This document shows, piece after piece, positions 37,547 to 46,847 of a stretch of DNA of 64,000 nt (position 1 is its first letter; each line of letters begins with the position of its first letter). The notes under the pieces are model-generated. The model was not told where the DNA came from and searched no databases. It was given only the letters and a program-made list of their open reading frames with translations. The stretch is from positions 1,168,501-1,232,500 of the forward strand of contig NC_009416.2 in NCBI RefSeq assembly GCF_000002875.2. The letters are read 5' to 3'. This stretch comes from Leishmania infantum JPCM5 (lineage: Eukaryota; Euglenozoa; Kinetoplastea; Trypanosomatida; Trypanosomatidae). A program made the position numbers and the translations under genes.

Positions 37547-40500
37547 ATGCGACAGCGCACGGTATCGCGGTCCCGCGCGCGCAGTCAGATCCGCATCTCT
37601 GCCGCAGAGGAGGATGATCTGCGGGTAGGCTTGCAAAGGTTTCTGGACAAGCTACGCCAGCACCAGCCTCTCTTCACCGAGGATGATGTGACGGCCATTT
37701 CCTTCCCCCCAGAGGGCAGCAGCAGCAGCAGCTGTGTCGGTGGCGGCTCACCTCACTCGTCCGCCTCCACGTCGCCGCGGCACTCGCCGTCTCGCGCCGA
37801 CAACGAGGAGGCGACGCTGGATGGCACCTTCAAGGGCGGCGGCTCCTCTCCGTCGATGGCCAAGTGCAGAAAGGTTCCCGCCGCATCTCCCAGCACAACG
37901 GGTTCACCGACCTTCGCCTCTGCCAGCGTCATCGATCTAGACGTGCCGCTCTCTGCGCCTCTGTTCCTCACAGCCGTGAACATCTTCGAGGCAAAGTTAC
38001 TCTCAAAGAGCAAGCGGGTGTCCACCGACGCGCTCAAACTTGTCCGACAAGCCTACGCCCTCGTGTGGAGAGATCCAGGCTACCTGGCGACGCTCATGAA
38101 CGGAGATCCATGCTTGGCGGGCTCAAGCAGCACCGGCTCCTCCACAACACCACCAGATGGTTGGAGCCGTAGACCCAGCTCTGTGCCTCTAGCCAGCTCC
38201 CTTAGTAAGCCCCACTTGACGTGCCAAGCCCTGTTCTCCGCCTCCGCGCCCGCGCCGACACAGCGACCGGACAGGCGGCTGGCGCTGCAGCTGGACGAGT
38301 GCATTCGAACACTGCTCGTGTACGCGAATACGTCGGTGAATCTTTGCCAGAGTGTCTCCACCAACACGCGTACACTTCTACTGCTCGCCTTTGTTACCTG
38401 CGCCGCGCGGCGTCTGGAGGAGGAGGATGACGTGCCGTACGGTGACGGCCCCGGCTCAGTCGCGGACATCGTAGTCGGTAACCGAAACCTGCACGCCGAG
38501 ATGAAAAAGCTGGAGAGCTTGTGGCGCAGTTGCGGCATCGAAGGACGCGTCGCAGACTACCTGCGCGAATGCTACCTGGTCGAGTTCCTGTTAGACGCTG
38601 CGCTGCCGCCGGCGGTGTGCTCGGCGCGCTACGACGGCCTGCAGATGGCTGTGCACGAGAAGAAGCAGCGTATCATTTCGGATGTTGTGGCGAGCCGCGC
38701 TGGCTTCGCGAGCATGATGCGAATGGCACCGCTGCGAGGCTTGTGCGGTCTGGCAAACATGTCCGCGTTTGGAAATTCGAAGTTGCGGGCGAGGTTACTG
38801 GACAAGATGGCGTCAGAGGGGGTCGTGGAGCGGCTGGCGGCGGAAATGGCTGCAGCGATGGAAGCCGTTCTCGCGCCCGACACCGCCACCACGACACCGG
38901 CACACAGCTCGACAAAGCGACCGCGCCAGAGCGCAGTGTACGGTGGCTCACCCGCGCACCAGCGATCCCGCGCCGGCGCGTCCAGATCGGCGAGCCGTCA
39001 AGGATCGCTCGATTCTGTCTCGCCTGCCGGCAAGGAGCGCCGCGCGATGACGATCGCGAGGGCTTCCACATCCTTGGAGCGACTGTTGGACAGCGACCCT
39101 ACCCCGGTGGAGCGCATTGGTCAGTGTGTAGATATATTGATGCTGCTCACATGCCCGGATTTGCGGCCGCCGGACGGCGGAGAAGAGTCTCCGTCTCGTT
39201 CGTCGACTTCGTCTGCATCGGCGGTAGTGCGTTCCACCACGTGGGCCTCCCGTGACGCTGCGCTGCATGAGATATGCTTGTATCTCTTGGCTATCTGCTT
39301 CGTCTCAAAGACCCATGCGCGATACGCGGAGTTGTCGTCGTTGCAGCTCTACGCGGCGGATTGCATGCTGCAGTGCGCAGCATACAGCGGTGCCTTTTAC
39401 GCCATGGTGGTGCACGCCATGGATGTGTTAATTGATATGATAGAGTCCATGTCCGCCGCTCCAGTCGCCAGCGTCCAAAGGACGCCGCTTTCGTCGGGAA
39501 GGGCGTCGTGCTCTCGCCTTGTGTCGCCTCAAAAGAATTGGAGAAAGGATGCCGAGGAGGGAGACCGGCTTGACAGCGAACGCGGCCGCCGCGTGCTGCA
39601 GCATCTCCTACCCGGAGATGAAGCCGGTCTGCTGCCGTTGCTAACAAATCTGCTGCAGTACACGATTCACGCCCAGGCAAATGCCAAGTCAATACGCCGA
39701 TGGTTCGGCTTCCTAGCGGATCGGTTGCTGCCGGAGGTCTTCGAGGCCCCACAGCTCACGACTGGGCGGCGTAGCAGCGCTACATGGGGACTTCAGCAGC
39801 AACAGGAGCAGCGGCGGCGCTCGCAAGCGGACAGCCGAGCTTCCCGGCTGCCTGGAGCACTGGGGAACGGTTCACCGGCTGCCGCGGACGGCGCTTTTGA
39901 TGCGCCGGTACTTGCTCGAGACCTGACGCGAGCGGAGGTTGTGGCGGCTGCCCCGTACTTCTGCTTTGCGCGGCGAGCTGTGGAGGAGACGAGCTGGCGC
40001 GATGGGACGGAGTTGCTCTTTGCCAAAGTGGTGCTCTTGGCCTTCCACGTCATTGTGACACAGGGGCACCGGTGCAATCTGCTGTTTGGGCAGGCGTGCG
40101 CCTGCTACGACGTCGTGGCCCCTGTGCTGCTTCTGCGGTCCTCGCAGAGCGACAACGGCGCCAGTCCCGGAAGCCGATCCCCGCGCAGCAGCCGGCGCTC
40201 GTCCCAAAGCAGCACGAGCGCCACGTATCGGCGCAGCACCCTCCTTATGCATCTAAGGGAGGATGAGAGGGCATCGATGCAGGCACCACTGCACTCCAAC
40301 GAAGAGGCAAGCGAGGACGGCGGTGTGGCGGGGTCGGAGGAGAGAGAAACCAAGGGGGCAGACGAGGAGAAGGAGGTATTCATTGGCTCGACTATCAGGC
40401 GGCGCTCGCTGTCCACTCGCCAGCGTCAGCGCGGCAGCGCGGTGAAAGGGAGCGCTGCTTCGGCTGAGCGACATTTATTGGCGACAAAGGCTGGCGAGGA

Positions 40501-40849
40501 CGATCAGGGTTTTTCTCCCTTCATACAGAGCCCCAGCCGCTCCCTCGTCTTCTACGAGGCTTGCTCACCAAGCGACACTGAGGCGAGCAGCGACAGTCCT
40601 CTGGACAGCAGAGGTAGCCGCCGGCGACGCAGCTCATCGAGTGACCGACGGAGTTCTGACGGCGGGAGAAGCCTCGGGGCTGCGTTAGACGAGGCAGCCT
40701 TCGCCGCACCCACCGCAAGCGCCACCTTGGCAGAGTCCCCGGAGGCGGTGACACACTCCTGGACTGGCCGCTTGTCGCTGCGCTCCTTGCTCTCCTCGAT
40801 CGGCGGTCACAGCGAAGCGCCGCTGCTGGACAAGAAAAAGCGCGCATAG
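37547..40849 (+). CDS. Hypothetical 1100-aa protein, Ser-rich with helical core
   Basis: The frame from the ATG at 37547 gives 1100 residues. The N-terminus is Arg/Ser-rich (MRQRTVSRSRARSQ). A first helical stretch (about 25-50) is followed by a Ser/Gly-rich linker. Residues about 130-440 and 500-790 are rich in leucine-bearing helices and may form an armadillo- or HEAT-like array, split by Ser/Thr/Pro-rich linkers. The last about 230 residues are Ser/Arg/Glu-rich and probably disordered and phosphorylated, ending in a basic KKKRA. I recognise no catalytic motif and no membrane segment. A scaffold role is possible but unproven. Long, well-balanced and GC-rich coding support its reality. Confidence 0.72.
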   Translation: MRQRTVSRSRARSQIRISAAEEDDLRVGLQRFLDKLRQHQPLFTEDDVTAISFPPEGSSSSSCVGGGSPHSSASTSPRHSPSRADNEEATLDGTFKGGGSSPSMAKCRKVPAASPSTTGSPTFASASVIDLDVPLSAPLFLTAVNIFEAKLLSKSKRVSTDALKLVRQAYALVWRDPGYLATLMNGDPCLAGSSSTGSSTTPPDGWSRRPSSVPLASSLSKPHLTCQALFSASAPAPTQRPDRRLALQLDECIRTLLVYANTSVNLCQSVSTNTRTLLLLAFVTCAARRLEEEDDVPYGDGPGSVADIVVGNRNLHAEMKKLESLWRSCGIEGRVADYLRECYLVEFLLDAALPPAVCSARYDGLQMAVHEKKQRIISDVVASRAGFASMMRMAPLRGLCGLANMSAFGNSKLRARLLDKMASEGVVERLAAEMAAAMEAVLAPDTATTTPAHSSTKRPRQSAVYGGSPAHQRSRAGASRSASRQGSLDSVSPAGKERRAMTIARASTSLERLLDSDPTPVERIGQCVDILMLLTCPDLRPPDGGEESPSRSSTSSASAVVRSTTWASRDAALHEICLYLLAICFVSKTHARYAELSSLQLYAADCMLQCAAYSGAFYAMVVHAMDVLIDMIESMSAAPVASVQRTPLSSGRASCSRLVSPQKNWRKDAEEGDRLDSERGRRVLQHLLPGDEAGLLPLLTNLLQYTIHAQANAKSIRRWFGFLADRLLPEVFEAPQLTTGRRSSATWGLQQQQEQRRRSQADSRASRLPGALGNGSPAAADGAFDAPVLARDLTRAEVVAAAPYFCFARRAVEETSWRDGTELLFAKVVLLAFHVIVTQGHRCNLLFGQACACYDVVAPVLLLRSSQSDNGASPGSRSPRSSRRSSQSSTSATYRRSTLLMHLREDERASMQAPLHSNEEASEDGGVAGSEERETKGADEEKEVFIGSTIRRRSLSTRQRQRGSAVKGSAASAERHLLATKAGEDDQGFSPFIQSPSRSLVFYEACSPSDTEASSDSPLDSRGSRRRRSSSSDRRSSDGGRSLGAALDEAAFAAPTASATLAESPEAVTHSWTGRLSLRSLLSSIGGHSEAPLLDKKKRA

Positions 40850-42018
40850 TAGAATTGTGAGTGCCGCAGCCGGGACGCGTACTTGTGTGCGTGCAGCGCC
40901 GTTTTTGTGTGTGGCTTCCTTTCTCCTTCCAGGGCAGTTCATCTGCTGCACACGAGCGCATGCATCGAATCTGGTCTTGACTCCTTCCCTGCCTCCGCCC
41001 ATGCTCACTTGCTGTCTCTTCCTCTCCGTGGGACTAGCGCGGCGCCTCCCTCTTTTTCACGTGTGTGGGGGGGGGGAGGAGGAGGAGGCGTGTGCGGGAC
41101 GCACCTTCGTTTCTCTCTCACATAAATTTGTTCTTTTACCTCCGTTTTCGTACTTGCTCTCACACATTACTCTGACGTCAGCCAAGCTTCTGCTTGCAGT
41201 TTGTGTGCGGGTGGTGGTGGGAAGAAGGCTTAGATACGGGTCTCCACGGGGGGCACATGCGAACACAAGCTCGTGACTTGTGCAAGGAAGAGAGCACCGC
41301 TGAAGCACAGAGCTCTAGGCGAAACATGTGGGCTGATGCATGTTCCTTGTAGAAAACGTGAGGGATGATACGGCTTCTTCCTTTTTTTTTTTCGCTTTCA
41401 TAGCTGCTAGTCAGCTCTGTTGAGAGGGCGAAACAGTGAGACGATCCGCGCCCGGTCATCTAAGCACGGTGACGCAGGGCTGTTTGTCTTCCTTTCTCTG
41501 ACGTTTCCACTCGACCATCTGCTCCTTTTCTTCTTTCCTGATTCTTGCCTTCTCTAGCCCTTCACATTGATTTGCGCGTTTCACGCCAGAAAGTGCGTCG
41601 ATTCGCTTGTCTGGAGAACGAGTTGCCCCGACGCCCTTCTCCCTCAAGCCGCTTCGCTCTGCTGCCGTCACGCCTCTTTCTCTTCTTTCCACATCACAGA
41701 GAGGCTATATTCATTTTGTTTGGGTTTCTACAGTTCGCTTGACGGCTGCGAGGGCAGTGCGGTTGCTGGTGCTGCTGAGGTTCTCTGGGGGGGAGAGAGA
41801 GAGGGGGGGAGGACCGCTCTTATCACACTGCGCATCTCTTTCACGCACACAGCATCAAAGTTCTCTCTCGTTTCCCCTTCGCTTTTTTTTTCCATGCCCC
41901 CTTTCACACTTCTCTCTGCCACGCTCTCGCTGCATCACAGGCGATACACTAGCACACGTACACACACACACAAACACACACACACACAACAGCATCTTTG
42001 GAACCACATCGCCAGAAC
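40850..42018 (+). other. 1.2-kb intergenic region with CA repeat before the next start
   Basis: Pyrimidine-rich stretches at 41860-41940 and a CA repeat at about 41959-41988 just before the next ATG. No gene seen. Confidence 0.55.
41959..41988 (+). repeat. CA dinucleotide microsatellite in the leader of the 117-aa gene
   Basis: CA units with one AAA interruption, ending about 31 bases before the ATG at 42019. Confidence 0.75.
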
Positions 42019-42372
42019 ATGATCTACGTCCCCTTCGCAGTCGGCGCGGGCGCGTTCTCTGTCCTGAATGCCTGCGGCTCGATTGCATGCTGGTACGGCA
42101 GCCGACGTCGGGTCATGCTTTTAACCGGCGCTATCAACACATGCATCGGCGGCGCGGCTGTCGTTATGTATCCGTACGACGCAAAGCTGTCCAACGTATA
42201 TATGTGCGCCGCAGCCACGTCGGCGTCCGCGCAGTACCTCCTCCACGCAATGCGGACCCCTCAGCTACTTGCGCCGTCAATGATGAACTTTCTGTACGCG
42301 CTCTGGTCGGTGGGACTTCTCGTGTACGCGTGCCAGCGTGCGCGTTGGGTGTACGCGCTGCGGTACGACTGA
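42019..42372 (+). CDS. Small four-helix membrane protein, 117 aa
   Basis: Four hydrophobic segments are visible: about residues 4-26, 33-53, 61-80 and 87-107, joined by short loops, two of them basic (YGSRRR, MRTPQ). The size and the pattern of small residues (Gly, Ala, Ser) in the helices recall TMEM14-type proteins of the mitochondrial inner membrane, but I do not see enough exact matches to assign the family. No cleavable presequence is evident. The coding frame has normal GC-rich third positions. The ATG follows a CA-rich leader, as in the EMC6 gene upstream in the window. Function unknown. Confidence 0.68.
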   Translation: MIYVPFAVGAGAFSVLNACGSIACWYGSRRRVMLLTGAINTCIGGAAVVMYPYDAKLSNVYMCAAATSASAQYLLHAMRTPQLLAPSMMNFLYALWSVGLLVYACQRARWVYALRYD

Positions 42373-43706
42373 AGCACTCACCGCCAAAAGTGCTCCTCCT
42401 CGGCTCCTCTCGTCAGGCTGTGGAGCCTGTATGTGCCACGGGCACCGCGTGAAGAGGAAGCGTCCACCGGCTCACATCGAGGGCGAAAAGAGAGACTCCC
42501 CTGCACCGCTCTCACTTCCTCGCCGTCTACTGACCACAGACACCGACCTGGCCATTCGCGCTGTATAAACCCTATCGCACACATACGCAGAGTCCCTTTC
42601 TCATTGTCCCTGCTATTCACAGCAGCAACAGCAAAACGCAGAGGCAAGACAGGGAGGGGGTGCATCGATGGGAAAAGCGATAACACGAGACGAGGCTCGC
42701 TCTCGTGAGGTGGTCCATCCGCACGCAGACACGCACGTATACCTTCAATTCTTGTGTGAATCTCCCCCTGCTTATACCTATCGCTCAACGTCCTCTCTCT
42801 CGTTCTCCTTTCCACTCCTCTACTCCATTCCCTTCCCTTCGTCTCCGCATCCTCCTCTCTCTATTAAACACACACACACACACACACGAACGTATTTTTC
42901 CCCTGTGTGCTTGCTACGTCTCGTCTCGCGCTTGTTCGTCTCTTGCGTAGAAAAGGGAGGCTGCGCCATGCAAAGCGTGTACGCACGCGCGCGCACACAC
43001 AGGCATACACAACGCGAAGAGAAAATAAACACAAGCGAGCTCAACGATTCCTTCAGCTAAACATCACTATACGCATCTCGTGTTCTTCACATGAGGTGAG
43101 GAGGGGCGCGCCGAAGTGTTGCACCACATATCGCCTTTTTCTTTCGCTCGCCCTTTCTCCCTCTCAAAAAGTAGAGAGGAGCTCGTGAAGAAGCGAGAGG
43201 CCTCCGCTTCCTTCGGTGCCACAGGTTTTTATTCTCTCCTCGTCCCCCCCCTGCACCCAACAACACGGAGGCAACGCGCGCACGGCACTCCTCCCCGTCA
43301 CCTACCACATACATACGCACAGGATCTTTTCCTTTCTGTCGGCTGCGCCCCTTTCCATTAAAAGCGCGTTTCCATAGAAATTTTTTTTTTGTGCATGAAG
43401 CAAGCACCATCTCCCCCAACAAAAGTGAGTAGTCGCGTATCATAGACACGCTCCGGGCTGCCTGCCGTGGCAGCACTTCGGCCCAGACACTCGCCATTGG
43501 GCTGTGTCTGCAACAGATTTCTCCACCGTCTTTCGCATATCACTCTCTCTCCTTGTCTTTCTAACCTCTACGCACACACACGCTGTCCGAGACGGTGTAC
43601 GCGAGCGGCAGTGGCTTCCCGTCAGCTGAGCAGCGGCTCAGATACGGCATTTACTTGAAGGCAAGCGTAACACTTCAAAGAGAGAAGGGAGGCCAGCACT
43701 GGCTGC
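42373..43706 (+). other. 1.3-kb intergenic region, no gene seen
   Basis: Holds a CA repeat at about 42869-42888, a T run near 43381, and the splice signals of the SUMO ligase gene (pyrimidine tract about 43530-43570). Between about 43590 and 43707 there is no other ATG. Confidence 0.55.
42869..42888 (+). repeat. CA dinucleotide microsatellite
   Basis: About ten CA units in the gap before the SUMO ligase gene. Confidence 0.8.
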
Positions 43707-45662
43707 ATGCCGCCGAAAGCAAGCAGTGGACGCCCCCGACCACTGCCACCGTCACTGTCGTCGTCTCTGTCTGCGTCTATAGCGGCGGACGCACCACGCC
43801 CGCGAGAGCCCTTCTCCATCGCGAGTTTCTTCGACGCTGCCAGCGCCCATCGCAGCAGTGGCGGTGATGGCTACCGCGTCGACTCTTTCTCGGATGCACC
43901 ACCGACGCCGCTCTCTGGCTTCCCGCGTGCGAGTCATTCCCCTCCCGCTAGCGGGCACCGCACTGCTGCGACTCGCCAGGTGCAGCACCTCGAACAGCCA
44001 CAGCGGCAACAGCAGCACTGGTCTTCCTCTACACCGGGGCAGTTGAGCTCTTCTCCCCAAAGCGGCGATGGCGAACACTATGAGCAGCAGCAGCAGCACA
44101 GCACCACGACCAGAGATGTCTCCAGCACGCTGCAAGAGGTGCGAAGACGTATCATCAGCGACCTCGACGCGTCGCGAGAGGGAAGTCGCGAGTCATCAGG
44201 GAAGCTGCACGTTCATCGACAGCGCGCGCTGCGTGTGGCGTTCGGGGAGGATGGGGCATCGCGTCGGCGAGGGTCCCGTGCGTCTTGCGTGATGACGAGT
44301 GAGGGGGGCGCATCACCGACGGATGCCAGGCGATCTAAGTCGCAGCACACGCCTAACGCGGAGAATGATGAGGACGACGAGCTCATGGTTGCCTCCGTAG
44401 AGTTTTCGCTGCTGTGCCCCTACTCTCGCCTCCCTATGCGTTATCCCGTGCGCAGCAATGAGTGCAACCACCTGCAGTGCTGCGACTTGGACTCGTGGAT
44501 TGTGATGCTGAACAAGTGTCGCTCCATGCGTGATCCGGTCGGGCCGTGCCCGGTGTGCGAGCGCCGCGTCACCTCCTCCTCGCTACAGGTGGACCTTTGG
44601 ATGAAGCATGTCATTGATCAGATGCCAGCGGGCACACATATGGTGGCGTTGGAGCCGGACGGCGCCTTCCGCAGTGGTGACACCACTCGAGAGCGGCGCA
44701 AAGAGCAGATGATTATGGAGGTGGTGGACGCGACACAAGACGACTACGAGAACTACTTTGGGGATGTGGTGGACGGCGACGATGACGTTGTGGTGCAGAG
44801 GCATCCTGTCACCACGTCTGATGCTTTAACCGGCACATCCGCCGCGCTTTTCCCGGTCGGCTCGCGTCGCCCTCGCATGGAATCGCCTGCGGCCCCCGAA
44901 GCGAGATCTGGTGTGCCGAGCGCCGGCGGGGACCACCGAGCCGGCTCACCCCCACTGGCGCAGGTCAAAACAGAGAAGGCCGCCATACTGGCCGCTGAGG
45001 CCGAGGCAGCAGCGGGGACGTCGCCTTCTGTCCCCACTTCTCAAGAGGATGGGGGTGTCGTTGTCGTGCACTTTGTTGAGGGCCGACACGACGGGTTGCA
45101 GGCGCTGCCTAGTCAAATCCGGCTGTGGGCGCTACACTGCACCCGATGCGGGGCGCCGCGGGTGAAGGCGGAAGATGGCTTGGTGCAAGGCTGTCAGCGA
45201 TGCGGGCACGACGCAAAGGGCGACTGGAACTTTGTCCGCCGCTTCGAGGCGTCGTCTAGTGTGTCGATGGAGCTGGTTCCGGATGGCACGCTGGTGCTGC
45301 AAGGCGTCGACATCCTTGCGCCGTACCTATATCGCGCCGGCTTCTACCGCAGCCTGTTCGAAGTGATGGAGTACGCCTCCGTGGCGGAGCGGCAGCAGCA
45401 GCAGTATCGACCGCCAGCGGATGTGTGGACTTCGTCGTTTCCGCTGAACCGCTTCGAGATCGATTTCCTCGAGGCCTGCTGTGCGCGCATCGCGCAGGGC
45501 GAGACGCTCGACTCCATTGAGTCGATGATTGTGCCGAGCCTGTTTCGCATTCCTCGTCGGCGCCGACCAGGCGGCAGTGGCCAGACATCCTTCACACAGA
45601 TGGGCCACGGCAGCGGCCGACACGGCGGGCTGGGCTTGGCGACCGCGTCGCAGGCTCACTGA
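43707..45662 (+). CDS. SIZ1: SIZ/PIAS-type SUMO E3 ligase with extra zinc ribbon
   Basis: SIZ/PIAS ligases transfer SUMO from Ubc9 to targets; T. brucei SIZ1 supports VSG expression-site transcription (from memory). In this 651-residue product an SP-RING spans about 237-300: SLLCPYSRLPM, then the Cys-x-His of ECNHLQC, and GPCPVCERR, followed by the typical VDLWMKHVI helix. The first about 225 residues are Ser/Pro/Gln-rich and lack a SAP domain. A second zinc-binding motif, CX2C-X14-CX2C, lies at 478-499 (LHCTRCG, GCQRCGH). A DDDDVV-like acidic stretch near 365 could be a SUMO-interacting motif. The C-terminal 90 residues include a helical ENRFEIDFLE-type segment and a Gly/His-rich tail. The ATG is the first after the predicted splice site. 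Confidence 0.85.
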   Translation: MPPKASSGRPRPLPPSLSSSLSASIAADAPRPREPFSIASFFDAASAHRSSGGDGYRVDSFSDAPPTPLSGFPRASHSPPASGHRTAATRQVQHLEQPQRQQQHWSSSTPGQLSSSPQSGDGEHYEQQQQHSTTTRDVSSTLQEVRRRIISDLDASREGSRESSGKLHVHRQRALRVAFGEDGASRRRGSRASCVMTSEGGASPTDARRSKSQHTPNAENDEDDELMVASVEFSLLCPYSRLPMRYPVRSNECNHLQCCDLDSWIVMLNKCRSMRDPVGPCPVCERRVTSSSLQVDLWMKHVIDQMPAGTHMVALEPDGAFRSGDTTRERRKEQMIMEVVDATQDDYENYFGDVVDGDDDVVVQRHPVTTSDALTGTSAALFPVGSRRPRMESPAAPEARSGVPSAGGDHRAGSPPLAQVKTEKAAILAAEAEAAAGTSPSVPTSQEDGGVVVVHFVEGRHDGLQALPSQIRLWALHCTRCGAPRVKAEDGLVQGCQRCGHDAKGDWNFVRRFEASSSVSMELVPDGTLVLQGVDILAPYLYRAGFYRSLFEVMEYASVAERQQQQYRPPADVWTSSFPLNRFEIDFLEACCARIAQGETLDSIESMIVPSLFRIPRRRRPGGSGQTSFTQMGHGSGRHGGLGLATASQAH

Positions 45663-46847
45663 AGTGCCTCACTCACCCAACCGGAGGGCTCGCGCTTGAC
45701 GTCGCAAGCGCTGGGCGATGGCGGGCTTAATCGATGCGTGCCACACGTAACGCGGTCTCTTTTTCCTTTTCGACAACCTCTCTTTACGTCGATGACGTGC
45801 GCAGGCGGAAGCGCTCTGCTTTGTGGCTCTGACATCGTTTGCCTTGCTTTGGCGTGGCCTTATCCACCTGTCTCTGTCTCTCCCTCACCGATTCGTTTCG
45901 CCTCCGTCGGCTTGGCAGCATCTACGCGACCGGCACTCGAACTCGATACTTAATACGTCGACGCCCCGCGGTGAGGGCATCTCGCAGAGAGGCGCCATTC
46001 CTTACTCCGTAGACATCGGCACTCTTGACCCCCCTCCTCCGTTGCCCGCTTTCTGTACGTTGTCTGTTTCTCCGTTCCGCGTGGCGTCTCTGCAAAGGCG
46101 AAAAAAAAAGAGATACGATAAAGCTGCAGCGCACCGGGGCTTCGATGCCGCACGTGCGACTCTCCTGCAGGCTCTTCAAGTGGTGCACACCTGTGCCATG
46201 ATCAGCCGCGCAGACAGAGATGCTCACCTGGTTATCCTTCCTTCGCTCCCTCACACCCTCTTCGCCTCCTCTTTTCCATCTCCCTGCTCGTTGGTTTCTC
46301 TCTTTTCATTCTCGTGCACGTGGATCTGGCGGCACGTACGCCCAATCACCTCTGTCTCGTGAACACTCCCTCTCCCTCCTCTTACTGACCTCCAACATGC
46401 CCTTCCATCCCATCCCACACCCCCCGGTTGGCTTGATCTAATTTTTGCGCGCGCGCACACACACACGTACACACCTACCGCTGCGGTTGGCGTCCAGTAC
46501 GCAAAGAAAAACGGTTTCACTCACGTATACGCGTCCCACTTCCCTGTGCAGGAAACTGCACCGGCGTGTCGCAGTGGCGTTGCAAGGGGCATGCGCTCCT
46601 TTCATCGTCTCTCTCCTTCTCGCTCGCTCACTCACTGGCCTTCTCGGGCTCTCTGCACATCTCTGCCGCGCAGGAGCGGAGAGCAGAGGGACTTGGACCG
46701 ACGTTGAGCGGTGCTTCTCTTCTCCCGCCGGCATTGCCGTGCTATTTGTGGATCCACTGGCTGCCCAGCGCACCTCTTTCTGCCAGTCCGCTTCCTAGCT
46801 CCTTCTCTCTGTGTTACTACTTCCGTAATTCGACGTTTGATTGCACC
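45663..46847 (+). other. 1.2-kb intergenic region, no gene seen
   Basis: Pyrimidine tracts near 46230-46300 and 46590-46630 and a short CA run at 46454-46468. The open frame leading into the transporter from 46566 has no conserved features. Confidence 0.55.
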
